Part shown: one piece after another, positions 1 through 6,150 of the stretch | Position numbering within the stretch: the first letter of the stretch is position 1 | Layout: the number at the start of each line of letters is the position of its first letter | DNA from: Bacteroidales bacterium | Lineage (GTDB): Bacteria > Bacteroidota > Bacteroidia > Bacteroidales > UBA932 | Reading direction: 5' to 3' | Assembly (NCBI GenBank): GCA_017429885.1 | Contig: JAFROA010000040.1 | Location: 1-9,192, forward strand | Length of the DNA: 9,192 nt | Notes under the pieces: model-generated | What the model saw: only the letters and a program-made list of their open reading frames with translations | The model's database searches: none | What the model was told of the DNA's origin: nothing | Translations under genes and position numbers: made by a program

Positions 1-19
1 CCAATTTTCCTTTATTCAT
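1..19 (-). CDS. Possible 5' end of a divergent gene, cut by the left edge
   Basis: Read on the minus strand, an ATG at 19-17 opens a frame that begins MNKGKL and runs off the window. The only support is position: it lies about 22 bases downstream of a minus-strand TATCTTTG box, and it would be divergent from the receptor operon. Six residues are too few to name a product. The other nearby minus-strand ATG (26-24) meets a stop after four codons, so 19 is the better choice if a gene exists here. Confidence 0.25.
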
Positions 20-41
20 GTGCCATTCTACGATAGTCTGG

Positions 42-49
42 CAAAGATA
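42..49 (-). promoter_or_regulatory. Candidate divergent -7 box (TATCTTTG)
   Basis: The plus strand reads CAAAGATA, which is TATCTTTG on the minus strand and fits the Bacteroidota -7 consensus TAnnTTTG. A good -33 TTTG is not seen at the expected spacing; only a T-rich stretch (minus strand of 70-75) lies there. It would drive a gene starting near position 19. The identical octamer faces the other way at 163-170, so the region has outward-facing boxes. Confidence 0.3.
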
Positions 50-162
50 ATTTCAAATCGGTGCAAGCGAAAAACCTTTGTAATTACCTAACTTTCAATA
101 TTTTCAAAGAACTTTTATGAATTTTTACCGGACACTAATGGTGGGATATAATTAATTATGAA

Positions 163-170
163 TATCTTTG
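163..170 (+). promoter_or_regulatory. Candidate -7 box (TATCTTTG) for the receptor operon
   Basis: TATCTTTG matches the Bacteroidota primary sigma factor -7 motif TAnnTTTG. It lies 21 bases before the ATG at 192, giving a predicted leader of roughly 15 bases with no Shine-Dalgarno sequence, which is common in this phylum. The -33 region about 19 bases upstream reads TGGTGG and is not a clean TTTG, so the promoter may be weak or activator-dependent. The box contains the in-frame TTG at 168, which argues against translation starting there. Confidence 0.45.
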
Positions 171-191
171 CGGGCTATTCAAACCTTATTT

Positions 192-3100
192 ATGAGAATC
201 TCTTTCAACAGGGCTCTTTTGTGGAGGGCGCTTATCGCGGCTTCCATGGCCTTGTCGTTTTGTTTCAGAGCCTCCGCTCAGGGATTCATTAACGAAGGTA
301 CCTCAGAAAACTCAGCGGCACTCTTCCGCGGCAGCCTGCCCCGGTCATATCCTTTCAGGTACAATGGAACATTCTATTGGTCTGAAAAGGAGTTCAGGGA
401 AGGCTCTGTTTTTTATAACGGCAAGCTCTATGAGCATGTCTTCATGAATGTGGACGCATATCAAGGCCAACTGCTTGTGGCCCGTGAATCTACGGGTACT
501 CCCGCTGTTGTCTTCAGGGATCAGGTGGCGTGGTTCACGATTGGAAACAGGCTCTTTGTCAACCTGCGATATCTTGGTTACACTGAGGCTGAGGAAGGTT
601 TCTTCGAGGTGATCCGTGACGGTCAGGTTCCTCTTTTGAGTCAGGTCAGGAAGACTCTCGGCTCCGACAGTATCAACCATAACGGTGGCGTCATCGGTTA
701 TTATGACCCTGAATACGATAGGTCCGTTTTCGCCTTTTTCAAGAAAGTGGAGAAGTTCTACGTGTTGGAAAACGGTAAAGTTGTCCGGGTGTCGAAGAGA
801 AATTTCAAGCAGAGGTTGAAGAAGGATGGAGGAGAGCCTTTGCTGGCGTCCATGGATGTGGCATGGCACCCGAGTGGAGAATCCTCAACTCCTGGAACTG
901 TCGCCGCCGCCGCTCTGCCGGGAACAGGGCTTGGACTGCCTTCAGGCTATTTCGATGAGGATAAAATCGACACTGTGACAGTCCGATACGCCAGTGACGC
1001 TATCACGGCGACTTATAAGAACAAGATATATCCTATTGGTTCTGCCGCCCAAGCTCATTCTGGGAAGAATGTGGTCAGCGGAGTGGTCCTGGAATATGAG
1101 ACCGGTGATCCTTTGACAGGGGTTGTGGTGTACGACACCAAGACTTCGACATATGCGAGGACTGACGTCCACGGAAATTACAAGATACAGCTTCCCTCGG
1201 GTGAGAACATCCTGAATTTCAGCTACGAGTCCAAGGAACAGCTGGAGCTTCAGATAGATGTCCTTTCTGACGGTAGCCTCGATGTGGTGATGACTGAGAA
1301 AGTGACTATGCTCAAAGGAGCGATGGTCTCCGCGGAGAGCATGGCCAATCACAGGACCGCGGCGATGGGCATAGAGAGGATCGGAGCCAAGACTCTTGGA
1401 AAGATCCCCACCGCATTCGGGGAAGGCGATGTCTTGAAGGCGGTCCTGACTCTTCCTGGAGTCAAGAGCGTGGGCGAGGCTTCGGCCGGATTCAACGTGC
1501 GTGGCGGATCGGTCGACCAGAACCTCATCTTGTTCAATGGAAGCACCATTTATAACCCCACCCACATGTTCGGGATATTCTCGTCTTTCAATCCCGACAT
1601 TGTGGACAATGTTGAGCTGTTCAAGAGCTCGATACCTGTGGAGTATGGAGGAAGGGTATCTTCGGTTCTCAACGTGAAGTCCAAGGACGGGGATTTCCAT
1701 AAGTGGAAAGGATCTGCCGGAATAGGTGTCTTGACCAGCCGTCTCCACATTGAGGGACCTCTCAGCAAGGGGAAGACCTCATTGGTGGCCGGGGCCAGGA
1801 CCACATATTCGGATTGGATTCTGGGAATGCTCCCGAAAGAAAGTGAATATGCCGGGGGAAAGGCTGGTTTCACTGATGCCAATATCGGCCTGACCCATCG
1901 TTTCGATGGGAACAACACGCTCCAGTTCTTCGGGTATATGGCGAGGGACAAGTTCACTTTTGGAGGCGACACCACGTTCAATTACGCCAATTACAACGCC
2001 TCAATGGCTTTCAAGCATAAGTCCAGGGATGGAGGCGCGCTCAATATCAGCGCCGGCTACGACCATTTTGACAATCTTGTCGCGGTGTATTCATGGCCTG
2101 CGGGCGCCTACGATATCAGCACATATATTCGTCAGGCCTTCTTGAAAGGTAACAGGACACATCCCCTCGGGGATGCCCACACTATCAACTACGGTGTCCA
2201 TGTCATTGGGTACAGCCTGGATCCTGGCATCCAGAGACCTTACGGGGCATCCTCTTCCATACGTTATAGAAGCCTTGACAGGGAATATGCCTTGGAGCCT
2301 TCTGTCTTCGCTTCAGACAACTGGACGATTTCTGAGAAGCTTTCTCTTGAGGGAGGGGTTCGTTTATCGGGATTCACCGCACTCACTCCAGATTCTTTCT
2401 ATTTCGGTCCTGAATTCCGTCTTTCCGGTAAATACGCGTTGCGTGACAATTTCTCCCTAAAGGGCGGATTCAACACCATGCGCCAATACATCCACCTGAT
2501 TTCAAACACCTCGTCGATATCCCCGATGGACACATGGAAGCTCTCTGACGCTGACATAAAGCCGACAACGGGGTGGCAGGGTGCCGCGGGACTGTATTGG
2601 ACCCATCTCTCTACCGGTGTGGACCTCTCCGCTGAGGCATATTACAAGAAGACCTCCAACCATCTGGACTACAAGGCAGGCGCCGTCCTGTCCATGAATG
2701 AGAACCTGGCGGAGGATCTAGCTCCGGTGTACTCCAAGTCGTACGGGATCGAGCTCATGGTCAAGAAGACGACCGGGAATCTCACCGGATGGCTGTCTTA
2801 CAGCTATTCACGGGCGATGTTCCAGGAGATGGAAGACAGGGGGAATGAGACCATCGCCTTTGGTAAATGGTACAACGCCCCTTATGACAAGCCTCATGAG
2901 GTCAAGTTTGTGGGCAACTACGCTTTCACCCACCGCTACAGTGTCTCCGTCAACGTGGACTATTCCACCGGCCGTCCGGTGACTGTGCCTATTGGCAGTT
3001 ATCTCTACGGAGACGCCTGGCGTTTGGCGTATTCCGATCGCAACTCTTATCGTATCCCGGATTATTTCCGTACCGACGTGGCTCTGAATATAGATCCGGG

Positions 3101-3278
3101 ACATAGTCTTCTGGCATTCGCTCACGCGACTTTCACCCTTGGTGTGTACAATGTGACTGGCCGCAAGAATCCTTATTCGGTTTTCTTCGACACAACTATA
3201 GACGGGAAGGTCCGAGGTCATATGCTGTCTGTATTCGCTGTCCCTGTCCCTTACATCAATCTTAATCTGCTGTTCTGA
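192..3278 (+). CDS. TonB-dependent outer-membrane receptor with CarboxypepD_reg-like domain and N-terminal extension
   Basis: Predicted outer-membrane active transporter of 1028 residues, energised by TonB; substrate unknown. ATG 192 is chosen over an in-frame TTG at 168 because it gives a clean signal peptide (residues 1-29, ASA before QG) and the TTG lies inside the promoter box. Residues about 47-215 form an extension with FYWSEKEFREGSVFYNGKLY and later GFFEVIRDGQVPLL, resembling a domain I know as stand-alone Bacteroidota hypothetical proteins. A linker leads to a CarboxypepD_reg-like beta-sandwich (about 292-375, VVSGVVLEYETGDPL), a plug (about 400-500, with GEGDVLKAVLTLPGV, NVRGGS at 435-440, and VEYGGRVSSVLNVKS) and a beta-barrel to the C-terminal Phe. 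It lacks an obvious STN domain. It is first in a coupled operon with a DUF4249 lipoprotein, a pairing typical of these receptors. The TonB-receptor call is near certain; the role of the extension is unknown. Confidence 0.95.
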   Translation: MRISFNRALLWRALIAASMALSFCFRASAQGFINEGTSENSAALFRGSLPRSYPFRYNGTFYWSEKEFREGSVFYNGKLYEHVFMNVDAYQGQLLVARESTGTPAVVFRDQVAWFTIGNRLFVNLRYLGYTEAEEGFFEVIRDGQVPLLSQVRKTLGSDSINHNGGVIGYYDPEYDRSVFAFFKKVEKFYVLENGKVVRVSKRNFKQRLKKDGGEPLLASMDVAWHPSGESSTPGTVAAAALPGTGLGLPSGYFDEDKIDTVTVRYASDAITATYKNKIYPIGSAAQAHSGKNVVSGVVLEYETGDPLTGVVVYDTKTSTYARTDVHGNYKIQLPSGENILNFSYESKEQLELQIDVLSDGSLDVVMTEKVTMLKGAMVSAESMANHRTAAMGIERIGAKTLGKIPTAFGEGDVLKAVLTLPGVKSVGEASAGFNVRGGSVDQNLILFNGSTIYNPTHMFGIFSSFNPDIVDNVELFKSSIPVEYGGRVSSVLNVKSKDGDFHKWKGSAGIGVLTSRLHIEGPLSKGKTSLVAGARTTYSDWILGMLPKESEYAGGKAGFTDANIGLTHRFDGNNTLQFFGYMARDKFTFGGDTTFNYANYNASMAFKHKSRDGGALNISAGYDHFDNLVAVYSWPAGAYDISTYIRQAFLKGNRTHPLGDAHTINYGVHVIGYSLDPGIQRPYGASSSIRYRSLDREYALEPSVFASDNWTISEKLSLEGGVRLSGFTALTPDSFYFGPEFRLSGKYALRDNFSLKGGFNTMRQYIHLISNTSSISPMDTWKLSDADIKPTTGWQGAAGLYWTHLSTGVDLSAEAYYKKTSNHLDYKAGAVLSMNENLAEDLAPVYSKSYGIELMVKKTTGNLTGWLSYSYSRAMFQEMEDRGNETIAFGKWYNAPYDKPHEVKFVGNYAFTHRYSVSVNVDYSTGRPVTVPIGSYLYGDAWRLAYSDRNSYRIPDYFRTDVALNIDPGHSLLAFAHATFTLGVYNVTGRKNPYSVFFDTTIDGKVRGHMLSVFAVPVPYINLNLLF

Positions 3279-4417
3279 TGAGAAAGTTATTGGTATTCAT
3301 TGGTTTCTTAGCAGGGGTAGCCTCATGTATATATCCCTTTGACCCAGTCATCGATGGAGAAGCGGGAGACATGGCGGTTTTTGAGGCTAGTATAATAGTC
3401 GGGGGTGTATCCACGGTCCGAGTATCTAAGGCATGGTCGTTGAATTGGTCATCTACAGGGGTTTACAACGCCGTGGCATGGGTCGAGGGTGATGATGGGA
3501 CCAGATACGACACTTATGTTGGCTCTTCCTCTGGCCGAGAGATAAAGATCCATACAGAGAATGCCTCTCCAGACAAGAGTTACAGGATGGTCGCTGAGTT
3601 GGATGGTAAAAAATATTCAAGTGACTGGATTAAGCCATTGCCTCCTCCTGATCTTGAGAGTGTTGATATTGACCTTTCCCCGACTGGTGACAATGTCGAT
3701 GTGCTAGTGACTTTGAAGGGAGGAAACGAGTCAACAGGCTATCTCGGCGTTTATTTTGACGAGACTTGGGAATTTCATGCTGAACATTTGTGCAAGTATG
3801 AGCTAGACACCTTACGGTGGGAAGTGAGCAAAAGGGTGGAACCATATCCCAACTATTGGTGTTGGAAATCTAATACATCTTCTATAAAGGTTTTGGAGTG
3901 CTCAAAATTTGAAGGAGGAAGGATAGCCTCGTATCCTATCCATAGCTTTTCTCGTTCTGACAACCGAAATCACAAGAAATACTCCATCAACGTGAGAGCT
4001 GTGACCTTACCTCAAGAGACATATCGCTTCATGAAGAACCTGGATGACATATCAAACGGAACAGGTAGCCTTTTCTCCCCTAATCCTGGGGAGATGGTAA
4101 GCAACATGTTTTGTGAGTCCGATCCATCGGCAAAGGTTTTGGGTTATGTGACTGTGTCTATCGAGTCTACCAAGAGAGTGTTCATTGATGATCGGTATCA
4201 TGTGCCGGCTCCACCTCCGCAGACGTATTTCTTCTTGCCATCCAGCCCTTTTAGTTATATGGGGTATTATTACGAAGGTAAGTATCCAGTGGACTTTATG
4301 ACGCTCGTAATTGATGAAAGGGAAGTCATGGGAATCTTCTGGGGGCCTAAGCGCTGCATTGATTGTGTCGTGGATGGTGGCACAAAACAAAAACCAGACT
4401 TTTGGGAAGATGAATAA
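3278..4417 (+). CDS. DUF4249 domain-containing lipoprotein
   Basis: A 379-residue predicted outer-membrane lipoprotein. The signal peptide ends in a lipobox with Cys17 (GVASC), followed by IYPFDP, a start typical of DUF4249. Other family-like features are WCWKS (194-198), the stretch FEGGRIASYPI, the SPNPGEM segment, and the C-terminal RCIDCVVDGGTKQKPDFW. Cys172, 195, 208, 279, 360 and 363 could form disulfides, with the 360/363 CxxC near the C terminus. The start codon overlaps the receptor stop by one base (TGATG), so translation is probably coupled. DUF4249 proteins usually lie directly after TonB-dependent receptors; a surface partner comparable to SusD is my inference, since no biochemical role is established that I know of. 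The gene is visibly more AT-rich than its neighbours: row 3841-3900 has 21 G+C of 60, against 34 of 60 in row 1381-1440. Confidence 0.9.
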   Translation: MRKLLVFIGFLAGVASCIYPFDPVIDGEAGDMAVFEASIIVGGVSTVRVSKAWSLNWSSTGVYNAVAWVEGDDGTRYDTYVGSSSGREIKIHTENASPDKSYRMVAELDGKKYSSDWIKPLPPPDLESVDIDLSPTGDNVDVLVTLKGGNESTGYLGVYFDETWEFHAEHLCKYELDTLRWEVSKRVEPYPNYWCWKSNTSSIKVLECSKFEGGRIASYPIHSFSRSDNRNHKKYSINVRAVTLPQETYRFMKNLDDISNGTGSLFSPNPGEMVSNMFCESDPSAKVLGYVTVSIESTKRVFIDDRYHVPAPPPQTYFFLPSSPFSYMGYYYEGKYPVDFMTLVIDEREVMGIFWGPKRCIDCVVDGGTKQKPDFWEDE

Positions 4418-6062
4418 GGTTATATCCATACTGCTTGCCCTTCTGGCCACCTTGTCCCTCAATGGGGCGGAGATGCCTGTCGAGAGGATATATGTTTCCA
4501 CTGACAGGGAAGTCTACATTGCCGGGGATATGGTCTGGTGCTCGTTGTTTTGTGTCGATCCCCAAGGCCGATTATCACCTGGGAGCGCTGTCTCATATCT
4601 TGAGCTGATATCCACGGAAGGTACTGTGGCTGAGGCGAAAGTGGGCCTGCTTGCCGGGCGTGGAGCCGGTAGTTTCCGCATTCCCGTCACAGTCCCGACA
4701 GGGGTTTACCGCCTTGTCTCCTATACATCAGCCAATACGAACGAGGATGGCACACCATGGATCGCCGGCTCCAGGATCCTTACCATTTTCAATACATTGT
4801 CTGTCTCAAGGGTCAAAGACGGCGTGGAGATTCTCGATGAGGATTCTTACTCCAAATTGACAAGGAAGGCATCCCCTACCTTTGGCTCAGTTGAGTTCAG
4901 TTCGTCCGCCAGAGTGAAGAGAGGGTCTGATGTTGGAGTATTCATCAAGAATAATGGCCTTCCTGCGGATTTCTCCTTCTCCATTTATCATGAGGATGAT
5001 ATCATTCCCGCGGCTCAGGGCAATAACATCTCTGGCTTCCTTAAGTCACTTCCCTCATCAGCTCATCCGCGGTTCACTGGAGACAGGCCCTTGGAATATG
5101 AAGGTGAGATCATCACTGCGCATGTGAAAGGCAATATGGCTACTCTCTCTTCAGCTGGAGCGCCTTCAAACATGTACGTGGGCATGGCTGATAACGGCAA
5201 GGTGTCTTTCATGACCAACAACATCTATGGTGAGAGGGATTTGGTCTGTGAAGTCTCCGGGCCAGGTAGCGAAGATGGAGCGATAGAATTCGATAACCCT
5301 TTCATCTATCCGTCCTCCGGTCAATTGCCCAAGCTCGCCATGAGCAAAGTCCTGCAAAGCGACTTGGTGTCCCGGAAAGTCGCCCTGAGGGGGGAAAGAA
5401 CGCTCAGGCTGGACACGCTCTCCACGATGTTGCGTCACAGGGAGGACCTGTTCCTTGAAAGCGCCCCTCTCAAGCGCTTCCATCTTGATAATTACACCAG
5501 GTTCCCGACCGTGAGGGAGGTGTTGGTTGAGATCATCCCCATCCTCAGTGTTCACCGTGAGAAAGGTAAGAACATCATCCGGATAACTGTGTTAGATGGT
5601 GCAGACGTTTACAAGACCAGGGTTGGAAACCTGCTTGTGATGATGGATGGTGTGGTTGTTTCCGATGTGGACATGTTACTGGAGTTTGACGCCATGTTGA
5701 TTGAGGATGTGGATGTATACCAGCAAGCGGTCACATGTGGCCCCGTCTCTTATTCGGGAGTTGTCAATTTCATCACCAAGAGGAATTATGTCACGGCCCT
5801 GACTTTCCCGTCCAATGTCCGGGTCTTGGATTATCAAGGAGTATCCTATCCTGTAGCGTATTATGGTAATCCACCGGAAGGGGAGGGAGACGATCTCCGT
5901 CAGGTGCTTTACTGGGATCCGTCTTTGAGAGTTGATGCCGGAGGACAGTCCAGGGTCACTTTCCGCACTCCGGGTTATGCGGGCCGCTTCCGTGCTGTTG
6001 CTGACGGAATCGCCGAGGATGGTTCGCCCGTACATTATGAGTGGACTTTTGAGGTGGAATAA
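4410..6062 (+). CDS. Secreted MG2-like protein with barrel-less TonB plug-like domain
   Basis: A 550-residue exported protein. ATG 4410 is chosen because it gives a signal peptide (residues 1-20, LLALLATLSLNGA) and overlaps the DUF4249 stop by eight bases (ATGAATAA); an in-frame TTG at 4311 would add 33 non-signal-like residues. Residues about 24-130 look like the macroglobulin MG2-type fold common in Bacteroidota (ERIYVSTDREVYIAGDMVW, then GVYRLVSYT at 98-106). Residues about 405-460 resemble a TonB plug: LLVMMDGVVV, then EDVDVYQQAV, then YSGVVNFITKRN, but no barrel follows. The C terminus (LYWDPSLRVDAGGQSRVTF, then GRFRAVADGI) matches the usual ending of these MG2/plug proteins. It probably acts in the periplasm or at the outer membrane with the receptor and DUF4249 protein. 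Function is unknown; the domain names rest on motif recognition, not a profile search. Confidence 0.85.
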   Translation: MNKVISILLALLATLSLNGAEMPVERIYVSTDREVYIAGDMVWCSLFCVDPQGRLSPGSAVSYLELISTEGTVAEAKVGLLAGRGAGSFRIPVTVPTGVYRLVSYTSANTNEDGTPWIAGSRILTIFNTLSVSRVKDGVEILDEDSYSKLTRKASPTFGSVEFSSSARVKRGSDVGVFIKNNGLPADFSFSIYHEDDIIPAAQGNNISGFLKSLPSSAHPRFTGDRPLEYEGEIITAHVKGNMATLSSAGAPSNMYVGMADNGKVSFMTNNIYGERDLVCEVSGPGSEDGAIEFDNPFIYPSSGQLPKLAMSKVLQSDLVSRKVALRGERTLRLDTLSTMLRHREDLFLESAPLKRFHLDNYTRFPTVREVLVEIIPILSVHREKGKNIIRITVLDGADVYKTRVGNLLVMMDGVVVSDVDMLLEFDAMLIEDVDVYQQAVTCGPVSYSGVVNFITKRNYVTALTFPSNVRVLDYQGVSYPVAYYGNPPEGEGDDLRQVLYWDPSLRVDAGGQSRVTFRTPGYAGRFRAVADGIAEDGSPVHYEWTFEVE

Positions 6063-6073
6063 TCCCGAAAGTA

Positions 6074-6103
6074 TTGCGGATTTGATTTTTGTTAGTATAT
6101 TTG
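6074..6103 (+). promoter_or_regulatory. Bacteroidota promoter for the S41 peptidase gene
   Basis: TTG at 6074-6076 and TATATTTG at 6096-6103 are separated by 19 bases, close to the Bacteroidota consensus (TTTG, about 19-21 bases, TAnnTTTG). The -7 box matches TAnnTTTG at every fixed base. Transcription would start near 6108-6111, leaving a leader of about 40 bases before ATG 6151. This makes the S41 gene its own unit even though it lies only 88 bases after the operon. The -7 box overlaps the left arm of the palindrome at 6098-6135. Confidence 0.65.
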
Positions 6104-6135
6104 CGGTGTATTAGTTCAGTAATACACCGCAAATA
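6098..6135. repeat. Perfect 16-bp inverted repeat, likely operator (or terminator)
   Basis: Left arm TATTTGCGGTGTATTA (6098-6113) and right arm TAATACACCGCAAATA (6120-6135) are exact reverse complements around a six-base centre, GTTCAG. The left arm begins inside the -7 box and contains the predicted start site, so a protein bound here would block RNA polymerase. The symmetric GTGTATTA/TAATACAC halves resemble operators of GntR-family (YtrA-type) repressors; that link is inference. A terminator for the upstream operon is possible because a read-through transcript would form the whole hairpin, but no T-run follows the right arm (next bases ATCATAG). Confidence 0.7.
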
Positions 6136-6150
6136 ATCATAGTTTAAGAT

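Noticed and set aside
168..191. TTG at 168 as the start of the receptor gene
   Set aside because: The TTG lies inside the TATCTTTG promoter box, and ATG 192 gives a normal signal peptide.
942..1748. A 268-codon open frame on the minus strand opposite the receptor gene
   Set aside because: It is antisense to well-conserved receptor coding sequence and shows no recognisable domain or promoter; it is a shadow of codon bias. Other long opposite-strand frames were dismissed likewise.
4311..4409. In-frame TTG at 4311 as the start of the MG2/plug gene
   Set aside because: It would overlap DUF4249 by over 100 bases and place 33 non-signal residues before a clear signal peptide starting at 4410.
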